From: JBELMB01 sp042088665
GTDB lineage: Bacteria; Pseudomonadota; Alphaproteobacteria; Rhodobacterales; Rhodobacteraceae
Assembly: GCA_042088665.1 (NCBI GenBank)
Contig: JBELMB010000010.1
Location: 1-59,154, forward strand
Direction of reading: 5' to 3'
Length of the DNA stretch: 59,154 bases
Shown here: one piece after another, positions 27,369 through 36,563 of the stretch
Layout of the letters: the number at the start of each line of letters is the position of its first letter
Position numbering within the stretch: position 1 is the stretch's first letter
The notes under the pieces: generated by a model
Seen by the model: only the letters and a program-made list of their open reading frames with translations
Databases searched by the model: none
What the model was told of the DNA's origin: nothing
Made by a program: the position numbers and the translations under genes

Positions 27369-30300
27369 CTACTCCGCCGCAATTTTCTGCGGCAGCACCG
27401 GCGTCAGCAAAAGCACCTCGCCTGCCGGGACCTGCGGGGCAGAGGCTGCTGCATTGCGCCGCCGGATCAGCGCAAACAGCGGCGGCGTGAAGTAGAACGA
27501 CACCACCGTCGACAAGAGCACACCCCCCGCAATCGCCACTGCGAAAGGCGGCCAGAACGCGCCACCTTCGAGGATCAGAGGCAGGAACCCTCCGAATGTG
27601 GTGATCGTGGTCGACACGATGTGACGGCTGGACCCGGTCACCACACGCGCCATCGCTTCTGTGTCTCCGGCGCAGGCATCCTTGTCCTGCTGCAACCCTG
27701 TCAGGATGATGATGGCCGCGTTGATCGACACTCCGATGGAACCGATCACACCGATGATCGCCTGGATGCCAAACGGATACTGCATCACCGCAAGCGCCAG
27801 CATCGACAGCCCGGCGGAGAGCAGGCAAACCACCAGCGCCGCCACCGTCAGGCGAAAGCTGTTGAACGTCAGCGCAATGGTCGCGATCGTCAGCGTCACG
27901 ATCAGCCCGACAGAGGCCATGAGATTGCCGACCGTGCTGGACCGCGCATCGCTGTCCCCGCCAAGAGACAAGGTATAGCCGGAAGGCAGCGTAAATCCCT
28001 GCGCATCCAGCGCCGCCAGGACATCCTGCAGCGCCTCTTCGGGCAGCACGCCCGGCAGGGTAAAAGCCTGAATGGTGTTCTCGCGCAGACCGTTGTTGCG
28101 GATGATCACGCTTTCCGAGGGTTCGACAACCGGCGTCGCCAGTTCTGACAAGGGCAGCGCGGGAAAGGCGCCTGTAGCCGAAACCGCTGGCGCATCGGGC
28201 AAGAGGATCGGCATGTCAGCGATGGCCTGCAGGTCTGCGCGCAGACCGTCACCCATCCGCACCCGCACCGGCAATTGCTCTGTCCCTTCGACCAGCGACC
28301 CGCCGGTCAGACCCACCAGCGCAGTGTTCAACTGCGCCGCGATATCTGTCACGTCCAGCCCAAGCAGCCGCGCCTTTACCTCGTCGATCTGGAACCGCAC
28401 TTGGGGTGCGCCCCCGTTTACCCCGGCACGCGCCTGCGTCACGACATCCAGATCGGCCATGATGGCACGCACTTCGTCGCCCAGCGCCCGCAGGGTCGAG
28501 ACATCCTGACCGGTGATCGTGATCTCGACCGGTGCATCGACCGGAGGCCCCTGAACCAGCCCGCGCACGATGGCCCGCGCGTCGGGGAAGGCGGTGTCAA
28601 AGGCGGTCTGCATCTCCGGCACCAGTCGCGCGGCAGCAGCATCGGTGGTGGTGGTCACCATGGCCTGGGCAAATCCCGGCTCTCGCGAGCGCCCCCCGAC
28701 GATATTGTAGTAAAAGGCCGGGCCAGAGCGACCCACCGTCCAGTAGACGCTGGCCACCTCTGCATCCGCGCGCAGGATGGCATCCATGGCCGCCGCCGTC
28801 GCCTGCGTTCGGGCTATGGCGCTGCCGGACGGCATGTCGACCTCGATTGTGAACTGGTTGCGCTCCACCCCGGGAAAGAACTGAGCCGTCAGCGTCGGAA
28901 ACGCGGCAAAGCCCAGCACCGGCAAGATCAGCGAAAGCGCCATCGCCCGCAGCGGATTGCGCACCGCCAGCCGGATCGACCCTTCAAAGATCCGACCCAG
29001 AAACGGCAAGGACACGCCGCGGCTGAAGAAACCGCCGCGCTCGGAACCCGGCAGCAGCCACCCCGCCACCGCCGGCGTGACCGTCAGCGCAAGGGCCAGC
29101 GACCAGATCAGCATCAGCACCACCGCAATCGCGATAGAGCCGACGAAATCCCCCGCCGGTCCCGGCAAGAGGATCATCGGCGTAAAGGCCAGCGCCGTCG
29201 TCACCGTCGACGCAAGGAGCGGCGTCGCAAGCCGTTGCACCGCATCGCGCACCGCGTCGATCCGCGCCATGCCATCTGCCAGCCTGCGGCGCACTTCGTC
29301 CGTCATCACGATGGCCGCGTCGACCAACAGTCCAAGAGCAACGATCAGCCCTGTCACCGACATCTGGTGTACCGGCAAGCCGATAAGGTTCATCGTGGCC
29401 AGCGTCGCAAGGGAAACCACCGGCAACACCACCGCCACGATCAACGCAGCCTGCGTGCCAAGCGTCACGAACAGAACGGCCACCACAAACCCGACACCGA
29501 TGGCCATGTTCAAACCCACATCAGCCAGACGGTCCAGCGTGTAGGTGCTTTGGTCAAAGAGCAGCGTCTCTTCGATGCCCAAGGGAATGTAATCGGCGCC
29601 CGCCAAGAGTTCCGCGCGCACAAACCCCATCCAACGGTCGATCTGCACCCCGTCCTGCGCCAGAACGCCCACGAGGATCGTACTCTTGCCGTTGGCAATG
29701 GCGTACTCCGCCGCGGGCGCGCGCGGTCCCCGATCGATCCGCGCGATATCGCCCAGCGTGACAGCGCCACCCTTGGCGTTCTCGCGCAGCACAACCTGAC
29801 GCAAGCGGTCCAGCGTTTCGATTTCACCGGTGACCGAGATGGTCAGGTCCACCGCCCCCTGCAATCGCCCCGACTGCACCTTGCCATCGGCTTGGGCGAT
29901 GCGATCCGAAATCTCGCCCGCAGTGAGGCCAAGGGCCGCCGCCTTGGTCGGATCGACGCTGATCAGGACCTCTTCTTCGGGCTGGCCAAAGTAATCCACC
30001 GCCCGCGTCGAGGGAACCGCGCGCAAACGGTCGCCCAGCGCCTCGGCATGCCGCGCCAGAAGGGTCAGCGGCATCTCCGGGTCGGTCGCCGTGATCGAGA
30101 TCACCGCCGAATAGGCAGAGATCCCTTCGGCGTCGAAGTCCGGTGCCTGCACACCGCCGGGGAACCGGGCACGCGCATCTTCGACCGCGTCGCGCGCCTC
30201 GGCCCAAACCTGCTCGATCGTGGCCTCGTCCAGCGTTTCAAGGAGTTCGATGGACACCACGGAAACGCCTGACCGCGAGACCGAAGCAACCGTGTCGATC

Positions 30301-30521
30301 TCGGCGATCTTGCGCAATTCGTCTTCGATCTCTGCCGTGACCAGCGATTCCACCCGTTCGGGATCGGCGCCGGGGAATTGCGTGGTGACCGTGGCAAACA
30401 GATTGGTGATCGTCGGATCCTCTTGTCGCCCAAGCGACAGAAAGGACGACAACCCGGCAGAGATCAGCACCATCAGGATCAAGGCTACGAGACGCGGCTG
30501 GCGAAAGGTCAGGGTTTCCAT
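27369..30521 (-). CDS. RND-family efflux transporter, inner-membrane pump subunit
   Basis: 1050 residues, the usual length. Layout of a hydrophobe/amphiphile-type RND pump: first transmembrane helix in 'RLVALILMVLISAGL', a large periplasmic loop, six helices, a second periplasmic loop, then the last helices. The N-terminal 'PTITNLFATVTTQFPGADPERVE' and 'GLLVDAAIVMTDEVRR' segments are family signatures. It exports drugs or other amphiphiles with the proton gradient as a trimer, together with the periplasmic adaptor encoded six bases upstream. An outer-membrane TolC-like channel is encoded 3 kb away. The divergent TetR regulator probably represses it. Confidence 0.96.
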   Translation of the reverse strand: METLTFRQPRLVALILMVLISAGLSSFLSLGRQEDPTITNLFATVTTQFPGADPERVESLVTAEIEDELRKIAEIDTVASVSRSGVSVVSIELLETLDEATIEQVWAEARDAVEDARARFPGGVQAPDFDAEGISAYSAVISITATDPEMPLTLLARHAEALGDRLRAVPSTRAVDYFGQPEEEVLISVDPTKAAALGLTAGEISDRIAQADGKVQSGRLQGAVDLTISVTGEIETLDRLRQVVLRENAKGGAVTLGDIARIDRGPRAPAAEYAIANGKSTILVGVLAQDGVQIDRWMGFVRAELLAGADYIPLGIEETLLFDQSTYTLDRLADVGLNMAIGVGFVVAVLFVTLGTQAALIVAVVLPVVSLATLATMNLIGLPVHQMSVTGLIVALGLLVDAAIVMTDEVRRRLADGMARIDAVRDAVQRLATPLLASTVTTALAFTPMILLPGPAGDFVGSIAIAVVLMLIWSLALALTVTPAVAGWLLPGSERGGFFSRGVSLPFLGRIFEGSIRLAVRNPLRAMALSLILPVLGFAAFPTLTAQFFPGVERNQFTIEVDMPSGSAIARTQATAAAMDAILRADAEVASVYWTVGRSGPAFYYNIVGGRSREPGFAQAMVTTTTDAAAARLVPEMQTAFDTAFPDARAIVRGLVQGPPVDAPVEITITGQDVSTLRALGDEVRAIMADLDVVTQARAGVNGGAPQVRFQIDEVKARLLGLDVTDIAAQLNTALVGLTGGSLVEGTEQLPVRVRMGDGLRADLQAIADMPILLPDAPAVSATGAFPALPLSELATPVVEPSESVIIRNNGLRENTIQAFTLPGVLPEEALQDVLAALDAQGFTLPSGYTLSLGGDSDARSSTVGNLMASVGLIVTLTIATIALTFNSFRLTVAALVVCLLSAGLSMLALAVMQYPFGIQAIIGVIGSIGVSINAAIIILTGLQQDKDACAGDTEAMARVVTGSSRHIVSTTITTFGGFLPLILEGGAFWPPFAVAIAGGVLLSTVVSFYFTPPLFALIRRRNAAASAPQVPAGEVLLLTPVLPQKIAAE

Positions 30522-30527
30522 GCTGGT

Positions 30528-31688
30528 TTACTCCGCCCGCGCCGCGAGAACTTGCTGACCGACGGTGACCCGCTGCGGCCCCTCATCAATCAACAAGGCA
30601 CCGCTGGGAAAGGCGCCGCGAACGAACACCCGGTCGCTTTCGGCATGCAAAATCTCCACCGTGGCGGATCGCACGGTGTTTTCCGGATCCACCACAAGAA
30701 GCGTCCACTGCCCGCGCACACCTTCCTTGAGGCTCGTAAGCGGCACCCAAAGGCCCTTCGCCGCGATCCGCTCGGTCAACAGCAACCGCGCAGTCTGGCC
30801 AAAAGCGGGAGACTCCTCCGTGTCGATCTCGAAGATTGCCGTGCGCGTGCGCGTCACCGGCTCGATGTCGGGTCGCAACGTCACGAGGCGCGCGCGGTAT
30901 GTGACACCGGCGAGGTCGATCCGCGCCGCGTCGAGTTGCGCCTTGTCGAGGTCCAGCGGCACGCCGACCCGCACAAAAGGCGCGCGCAGTTCGACCAGCC
31001 CCGCCACGCCCTGTCCGGGGGACAGCGTCTCGCCCCCATCGACACTGCGCGAGGTCACGCGACCTTCGAACGGCGCCGTGATCCGTGATTTGGAGATCCT
31101 GATATCCACGCTGGCCAGTCCCGCGTCCACTTCGGCAAGGCGCGCCTGCAACTCGTTGCGCGTGGCCATGGCACCGTCCAGTCCGGCCTGCGAGGCAAAG
31201 CCGCGCTTGTTGAGTTGCTCGTTGCGCGCCAGCGTCTGGATCGCAAACGTCAACTGCGCCTCGATTGCGCCGCGTGAGGCGATGAGCTGCGCGCGCTCGG
31301 CCTCCAGCAAGGCGGTGTCCTGACGGGCGATGATCTGACCGCGGATGACCCGATCCCCCTCTTCGACGTCAATCGCGGCGAGCACGCCAGCCAGTTTAAA
31401 GGACAGCACAACGGTTTTTTGCGCTTCGACCTGACCGACAAAGCTGCGCTGGATTTCGTACCCGGTTTCGCGGTGCAGCGGGAAGGCGGACACCGGCGTC
31501 GCCGGGGCCGCTTCGGGCGGGAGGGCGGCATCTGCGCGGCGTGTCAGTTCCGTGGCGCCAAACTGCACCGTGACGCCCGCCCCTGCGACCACAATGAGCG
31601 TGAGCGTGGCGCGTCCAATCATCCGGATCGATTTGCGAAAGAGCGACATGGCGCGTGGTCGTGACGTTGATGTGTCTTGCTGTTCCAT
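30528..31688 (-). CDS. RND efflux periplasmic adaptor subunit (membrane fusion protein)
   Basis: 386 residues; ATG at 31688 with GAGGAT about eight bases upstream. An N-terminal membrane anchor or uncleaved signal (about 25-48) is followed by the biotinyl-lipoyl-like hairpin halves ('VEEGDRVIRGQIIARQD' and 'ITAPFEGRVTSRSVDGGE'), a coiled-coil hairpin between them, and the beta-barrel and membrane-proximal domains. It bridges the RND pump and an outer-membrane channel. First gene of the two-gene pump operon, with a tandem palindromic operator just upstream. Confidence 0.95.
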   Translation of the reverse strand: MEQQDTSTSRPRAMSLFRKSIRMIGRATLTLIVVAGAGVTVQFGATELTRRADAALPPEAAPATPVSAFPLHRETGYEIQRSFVGQVEAQKTVVLSFKLAGVLAAIDVEEGDRVIRGQIIARQDTALLEAERAQLIASRGAIEAQLTFAIQTLARNEQLNKRGFASQAGLDGAMATRNELQARLAEVDAGLASVDIRISKSRITAPFEGRVTSRSVDGGETLSPGQGVAGLVELRAPFVRVGVPLDLDKAQLDAARIDLAGVTYRARLVTLRPDIEPVTRTRTAIFEIDTEESPAFGQTARLLLTERIAAKGLWVPLTSLKEGVRGQWTLLVVDPENTVRSATVEILHAESDRVFVRGAFPSGALLIDEGPQRVTVGQQVLAARAE

Positions 31689-31704
31689 CCTGGCATCCTC
31701 AAAA

Positions 31705-31740
31705 TGTTAGCCCGTCTAACATATGTTAGAACGTCTCACT
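31705..31740. promoter_or_regulatory. tandem palindromic operator between RND operon and tetR
   Basis: TGTTAGcccgtCTAACA (31705-31721) is a perfect 6-bp inverted repeat with five-base spacer. A second copy TGTTAGaacgtCTCACT (31724-31740) has the same spacing with mismatches. Their junction also forms CTAACATATGTTAG (31716-31729), a perfect 14-base palindrome. The site sits between the divergent start codons, overlapping where both promoters must lie, so it is the natural binding site of the TetR protein encoded next door. Confidence 0.8.
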
Positions 31741-31776
31741 TTGACAATGGATACGTGATCTGCGAAGGATTGGATC

Positions 31777-32460
31777 ATGACTGAAACGACAAATATCGGC
31801 GCCTCCGCTGCCGCGGACGCGCAAGCCCCGACTGCCACCGCACCGATCCGCAAGTCGCGCTATCACCATGGTGACCTGCGCGCCGGATTGATCGAGGCGA
31901 CCAGACGGTTGGTCGAGGAAAAGGGCCCTGACGGGTTTTCTGTCACCGATGCCTGCAAGCTGGCGGGTGTCTCCACCGCTGCGCCCTACAAGCATTTCAA
32001 GGACAAGAGCGAAATGCTGGTCGCCGTGGTGATGGAGGGCATGATCCGACACCGGGACAGCATGCTTCAGGCGCTGGACGGTGTGCCCGAAGGGACCCCG
32101 GCGCGCATGCAGGCCGTCGGGCGCGAGTACATTCGCTTTGCGTTGACGGAAAAAGGAATTTTCCGGCTGAAGTTCGGCGGGTTCACTGACCGGCTGGAGG
32201 ACCCGCGTTTACAGGAAGCGGGGCAGGCCACGTTCGGCATCGTCCTGCGCGAAGTTGCCGCCTGTCTGGGCGAATCGGAGATCACCAAGGAAGTGCGGCG
32301 CCGCGCCTTCATGCTGTGGAGTTTTGTGCATGGGCTGTCGTTCTTGCTGGCGGATCAGAAGCTGTCGGACATGGGCGGAGAGATCGACCAAGACGCCCTT
32401 CTGGCCGACATCGCACGACGGGTTCTGACGGATCCCGTGCCCTCCGGCGATCCTGTCTAG
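31777..32460 (+). CDS. TetR/AcrR-family transcriptional regulator
   Basis: 227 residues; the ATG at 31777 follows GAAGGAT. The N-terminal 30 residues are a low-complexity Ala/Thr-rich extension. The helix-turn-helix spans about 30-80 ('HHGDLRAGLIEATRRLVEE', 'SVTDACKLAGVSTAAPYKHFKDK'). The C-terminal ligand-binding region ('GRALRE'-type helices, 'FMLWSFVHGLSFLLADQ') resembles the WHG-domain TetR group. Divergent from the RND pump genes with the operator between them, it most likely represses the pump and itself. Its stop codon overlaps the stop of the convergent gene at CTAG. Confidence 0.92.
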   Translation: MTETTNIGASAAADAQAPTATAPIRKSRYHHGDLRAGLIEATRRLVEEKGPDGFSVTDACKLAGVSTAAPYKHFKDKSEMLVAVVMEGMIRHRDSMLQALDGVPEGTPARMQAVGREYIRFALTEKGIFRLKFGGFTDRLEDPRLQEAGQATFGIVLREVAACLGESEITKEVRRRAFMLWSFVHGLSFLLADQKLSDMGGEIDQDALLADIARRVLTDPVPSGDPV

Positions 32461-33395
32461 ATCGGCTGCTTCGGCATCACCGAAGACAGGAATTGAACGG
32501 ACTGACTGAGCCCTTCATAGGGGTCCATCAGCGCGTCCTCCTGCTCGACCGCGAGCCAACCGTCGTAGCCGGCCAGCCGCAACCGGTGACAAAACTGTGC
32601 CCACCATGTCGCGTCATGGCCCTTGCCGAGGGTCACATAGCTCCATGCGCGGTCCTGCACGTCGGACACAGCGCCCGAATCCAGGCGGGACGTCAACGCC
32701 TGTGCCCTTGCGTTGATCAACGTGTCTTTCGCATGAACGTGGAACACGGCCTCGCCCAAAGCCTCCGCCGCGGCCAGCGGATCGGCCCCCATCCACATCA
32801 GGTGAGAGGGGTCGAGGTTGGCGCCCACCGTCGGGCCGACAGCCTCCCGCAGGGTCAGAAGCGTCGGCACGTTGTAGACGCATTGGTTGCCGTGAAGTTC
32901 CAGCGCGATGCGGCGCACACCAGCCATGCGGGCGGCGGCGACGACCCCTTCCCAAAAGGGGATCAGCACATCCTCCCACTGAAAGCGCAGGATCTCCTGC
33001 ATTTCGGGCGGCCAGGGCGAGACCACCCAATTCGGTGCGCTGTCCCCGGGCCGCCCCGCAGGCAGACCGGACATGGTGCACACCGTCTCCACCCCGAGAT
33101 CCCCGGCGAGGCGGATCGTGTCGAGCAGGCAGTCGCCCTGTTCCGGCGCCGCCGGGTGCAGTGGATTGCCATTGGCGTTCAGGCTGATGATCTCCAGCCC
33201 ACGGTCGGCAAAGGCCGTCAGGAACCTCTGTCGGGCCTGTGCGCTGTCTTTCAGCGTGGCCAGATCCAGATGTGGCGCGGCAGACCAACCGCCGGTGTTC
33301 ACCTCGACCCCGGAGACGCCCAGACGTTCTGCCGCATCCAGCATACGGTCAAACGACCAGTCGCCTAGACTGTCGGAAACAAATCCCAGTTTCAT
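32457..33395 (-). CDS. sugar phosphate isomerase/epimerase-like TIM-barrel protein
   Basis: 312 residues from the ATG at 33395, preceded by GGAGG at good spacing; a GTG two codons upstream is too close to that site. The protein opens 'MKLGFVSDSLGDWSFDRML' and shows the xylose-isomerase-like TIM-barrel metal-binding pattern: 'IALELHGNQCVYN', 'ANLDPSHLMWMG', 'FHVHAKDT' and a late 'LAVEQEDALM' glutamate. Members isomerise or epimerise sugars, inositols or hydroxypyruvate-like compounds, or have dehydratase activity; the substrate here is not evident. It stands alone between the TetR and TolC genes. Confidence 0.9.
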   Translation of the reverse strand: MKLGFVSDSLGDWSFDRMLDAAERLGVSGVEVNTGGWSAAPHLDLATLKDSAQARQRFLTAFADRGLEIISLNANGNPLHPAAPEQGDCLLDTIRLAGDLGVETVCTMSGLPAGRPGDSAPNWVVSPWPPEMQEILRFQWEDVLIPFWEGVVAAARMAGVRRIALELHGNQCVYNVPTLLTLREAVGPTVGANLDPSHLMWMGADPLAAAEALGEAVFHVHAKDTLINARAQALTSRLDSGAVSDVQDRAWSYVTLGKGHDATWWAQFCHRLRLAGYDGWLAVEQEDALMDPYEGLSQSVQFLSSVMPKQPI

Positions 33396-33654
33396 ATCCA
33401 CACCTCCGTCCGAACGCCCGCGCGCACCTTGACCGTCAGGCTAGGAACAAATGTTCACCGGTACGTTAATTTTCGGCACAAAGCGGGAACCTTTTTCAAC
33501 CCGAATGCGGCCCGCACGTGTCAGCCGAAGCACCTCCCGGAAAAACTAAACGGACGAGTCTTGTAAATTCAGTCCGAGTCGTTACACCAAATGTTGTGTT
33601 ATTGCCGGGGCCAAACCGCACCGGAATGGGCTGATACTCTGGGGGCAGAGCGAC

Positions 33655-35076
33655 ATGTTGCAGAATGTCAAATTCCTGAACCGTATGTTTGGCGTGGCCG
33701 CGGTGGTGCTGATTGGCTTCGCGCCAAAGCCTGCCGCTGCGGAGGTTCTCGCGCAGACTTTGGTGGACGCCTACAACCACAGCGGGCTGATTGAACAGAA
33801 CCGCGCAACCCTGCGTGCCGCCGATGAAGGCGTGGCACAGGCCATCGCCGCACTGCGCCCGGTGCTGTCCTGGTCGTCGAGTATCTCGCATACCTTTGGC
33901 AGCCGCCGTACCTTCAGCGGGGGCACGCCGTCGTCGATCAACGGGACAGCGGCCACGCTGGCCCTGACCGCGGGGCTGACGCTTTATGATGGCGGCGCCA
34001 ACCGGCTGAACATCGATATCCAGAAAGAGACCGTGCTTGCAACGCGCGCCGGCCTCCTGTCGGTCGAGCAGAACGTGCTGCTGCGTGCCGTCCAGGCCTT
34101 CATGGAGATTCAGCGCGCCCAGCAGACCGTCTCGTTGCGCAGCAACAACGTGCGCGTGATCAAACAGGAACTGCGCGCCGCGCGGGACCGTTTCTCCGTG
34201 GGCGAAGTGACACGGACCGATGTCTCGCTTGCCGAGGCCCGTCTGGCTGCCGCGCAAAGCTCGCTAGCCGCCGCGCAGGGCAGCCTTGGCGCCTCGCGTG
34301 AGGAATTCCGCGCGGCCGTCGGGCGCAAGCCGGGCAACCTGAAGACCCCGGCCCACTTGCCGCATATCCCCAACACGGTGGACAAGGCAAAGGCACATGC
34401 GCTGCGGTCTCACCCGGAACTGCAGCGCCTTCAGCGCGTTGTGACGGTGCGCGAGTTGGGCATCCTCGTGGCCAAGGCCGCGCTGAAGCCAAGCGTTTCG
34501 CTCAACGGCTCGCTCAGCGCTCAGGAAGGTCTAGGCAACAACACCTTTACCCACAGCGGCAACATCGCGCTGGAAGCGGGTGGTGCGATCTACCAGGGCG
34601 GACGCCTGAACTCTCTGATCCGGCAGGCCATGGCAGAGCGTGACGCATCGCGGGCCGAACTGCACAGCACAGGCCACGCCGTGACGCAGGAAGTGGGCAA
34701 TGCCTATATCCAGTTGCAAGTGGCCGTTGCGAGCCGCCGCGCATCGGAAAGCCAGGTCAGGGCCTCGCAGATTGCCTTCCGCGGGGTCCGCGAAGAGGCG
34801 ACGCTGGGGCAGCGCACCACGCTTGACGTGCTGGACGCTGAACAGGAACTGCTCGACGCGCGCTTCAACCTTGTGTCTGCTCAGGTGGACGAGATGGTTG
34901 CAGCCTACCGCGTGCTCGCCGCCATCGGGGACCTGACAGCGGACAAGCTGCAACTGAACGTCCCGCGCTACGATCCCGCAGCCTATTACAACCTCGTCAA
35001 AAGCGCCCCGCCGCGGGCCGCCAGTCGGCAGGGATCTCAACTGGATCGCGTGTTGAAATCCATCGGCAAGAACTGA
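33655..35076 (+). CDS. TolC-family outer-membrane channel protein
   Basis: 473 residues with a Sec signal peptide (about 1-29, ending 'KPAAA'). Two internally similar OEP repeats: 'LYDGGANRLNIDIQKETVLATRAGLLSVEQNVLLRAVQAFME' is the first helix pair, described here by position about 120-160, and 'IYQGGRLNSLIRQAMAERDASR' the equivalent in the second half. Segments 'SVGEVTRTDVSLAEARLAAA' and 'TLGQRTTLDVLDAEQELLDARFNL' are TolC hallmarks. It forms the trimeric outer-membrane exit duct for type I secretion and RND pumps. A free-standing gene, as expected for a shared TolC. Confidence 0.94.
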   Translation: MLQNVKFLNRMFGVAAVVLIGFAPKPAAAEVLAQTLVDAYNHSGLIEQNRATLRAADEGVAQAIAALRPVLSWSSSISHTFGSRRTFSGGTPSSINGTAATLALTAGLTLYDGGANRLNIDIQKETVLATRAGLLSVEQNVLLRAVQAFMEIQRAQQTVSLRSNNVRVIKQELRAARDRFSVGEVTRTDVSLAEARLAAAQSSLAAAQGSLGASREEFRAAVGRKPGNLKTPAHLPHIPNTVDKAKAHALRSHPELQRLQRVVTVRELGILVAKAALKPSVSLNGSLSAQEGLGNNTFTHSGNIALEAGGAIYQGGRLNSLIRQAMAERDASRAELHSTGHAVTQEVGNAYIQLQVAVASRRASESQVRASQIAFRGVREEATLGQRTTLDVLDAEQELLDARFNLVSAQVDEMVAAYRVLAAIGDLTADKLQLNVPRYDPAAYYNLVKSAPPRAASRQGSQLDRVLKSIGKN

Positions 35077-35157
35077 GCGACTTCCTCATCACCCCACGCC
35101 TTGTGAGGTTTCGAACAGGTCCCTGCCACCCGCGGGGGCCTGATTGCGTTGCGCCCC

Positions 35158-36414
35158 TCAGCTCTTGAGGAAGGTGTTTCGATCCACGAGGAACTTCTCT
35201 GACAGCGGCAGGCTCGCCGCGCCGAGAGACCGCGCATCGCTGCCAATCGTTCCGGCCCGCACGACAGGCAGATCGATACCTTTCGCGCGCAAGGCCTCCA
35301 GCCGATCTGTCGTGCGCCTTACAAGGACGTCCCGCACATCGGCTGGCAGCCAACCGTCAATCATCACGCTTTCGAAATCGATCAGGCAGGCCGCCGAAAA
35401 GATCGCAAAGGCCAGCCCCCCTGCCGCAGTCTCGATCCAGGGGTCCAGCACATCCGGGTCGATCCGCCAGCTTTGCGGCGCTTCCCAGATCATGTCCGTA
35501 GAGCCCCCCTTTGCGATGACCAACTGCTCCAGCGAGATCAGCGAGGCGAGGTCCAGCAACTGGTTCACCGCCCCGTCACGGCCCGCAATAGGCATCGGGC
35601 CCAGCGCCGCGGCATTTCCCGTGCGTCCGGTGTAAAGCGTATTGTCCAGAACAAGACCGCCACCGACAAAGAAACCGATGAAGAAGTACAGGAAATCCCG
35701 GGGCCGGTTCTGGTCGCCGAACACCAGCTCTGCGCCGCAGGCTGCGGAGGCATCGTTGCGCAGGTACACCGGAAAGCTCCAGCTGTCCGCGATCTCTTCG
35801 GCGATGTCCCGGTCCCGCCAGGCCTCCATATCGGCACCGTTCACGCCAAGCGGCTTGGCCCAGTCCCAAAGGCGAAAGGGGATCGCGATGCCCAGCCCCG
35901 CCACGCGGTCGCGCCGGGATTTTGGCAACTGCTTCAGCAGCGCGCGAATCCCGTCATTGGCAAAGGCGACCACGCTATCAGGCGTGGGATACTTGTGCGT
36001 GCGCCGCTCGCGCGCGATCACTTCGCCGTGAAAGTTGAGCAAGACCAGATCCAGACTGCGCCGCCCCACTTTCAGCCCAAGGAAAAAGGCACCGTCCCGC
36101 ACGAGGCTCATGGGCACCGAAGGCTGCCCCACCTTGCCGCGGATCGGCTCTCCCTTTTCCAAAAGACCCTCCGCTTCGAGCGCGCGCATGATCACCGAAA
36201 CGGTCTGCGCCGAAAGGCCGGTGACACGCGCAATCTCGGCCTTGGCCAAGGGTCCCATCTGCCGGATCAGCGTCAGAACAAGCCGTTCATTATGCGCCCG
36301 GACCCCGGTTTGATTAGACCCGCGTACGCCGTCGGTGCGCAGGGCCACAGTGCCGTCAGTTTGGTCCGTTCCGTCCAATGTCTTTGTCCCGTCCGAGTCG
36401 CCGTTCTGGAACAT
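35158..36414 (-). CDS. ROK-family transcriptional regulator, probable regulator of the frc operon
   Basis: 418 residues from the ATG at 36414; no strong ribosome binding site is visible. After a Thr/Gly/Asp-rich leader (1-35), a winged helix-turn-helix occupies about 40-95 ('HNERLVLTLIRQMGPLAKAEIARVTGLSAQTVSVIMRAL' region). The ROK domain follows but is degenerate: the CxCGxxGC zinc motif is absent and the phosphate-binding 'DxGxT' reads 'GLKVGRRSLDLVLLNF'. So it should not be an active kinase. Divergent from frcBCA, it most likely senses the transported sugar or its phosphate and controls that operon. Confidence 0.9.
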   Translation of the reverse strand: MFQNGDSDGTKTLDGTDQTDGTVALRTDGVRGSNQTGVRAHNERLVLTLIRQMGPLAKAEIARVTGLSAQTVSVIMRALEAEGLLEKGEPIRGKVGQPSVPMSLVRDGAFFLGLKVGRRSLDLVLLNFHGEVIARERRTHKYPTPDSVVAFANDGIRALLKQLPKSRRDRVAGLGIAIPFRLWDWAKPLGVNGADMEAWRDRDIAEEIADSWSFPVYLRNDASAACGAELVFGDQNRPRDFLYFFIGFFVGGGLVLDNTLYTGRTGNAAALGPMPIAGRDGAVNQLLDLASLISLEQLVIAKGGSTDMIWEAPQSWRIDPDVLDPWIETAAGGLAFAIFSAACLIDFESVMIDGWLPADVRDVLVRRTTDRLEALRAKGIDLPVVRAGTIGSDARSLGAASLPLSEKFLVDRNTFLKS

Positions 36415-36449
36415 TAGCGCGCGCCGACTTCGAACATTACGCGCGCTAA
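36414..36449. promoter_or_regulatory. inverted repeat overlapping the ROK gene start
   Basis: TTAGCGCGC (36414-36422) and GCGCGCTAA (36441-36449) are perfect 9-base arms, 18 bases apart. The same segment also holds a direct repeat GAACATTA-n-CGCGC. The left arm overlaps the start codon of the ROK gene, so binding there would autoregulate it. Confidence 0.5.
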
Positions 36450-36531
36450 GTTTCTGATGCAGATGGATTTCGCCGTTTGGTGGCTGTCTGCGCCTGTGGC
36501 AGGATGCGGACGGCAGGTGGGTCCTGTCAAT

Positions 36532-36563
36532 AATAAATACGATTGATTTATTAATTGTTGACA
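36532..36563. promoter_or_regulatory. AT-rich palindrome and -35-like box upstream of frcB
   Basis: AATAAAT-acgattg-ATTTATT (36532-36552) is a perfect 7-base inverted repeat in an otherwise GC-rich region, extended by imperfect CAAT/ATTG flanks. It is followed by TTGACA (36558-36563), a consensus -35 hexamer about 100 bases before frcB; a good -10 box is not evident. Candidate operator and promoter of the sugar uptake operon. Confidence 0.5.

Noticed and set aside
28275..30272. Plus-strand 665-codon open frame
   Set aside because: Entirely antisense to the RND pump gene, with shadow-type composition.
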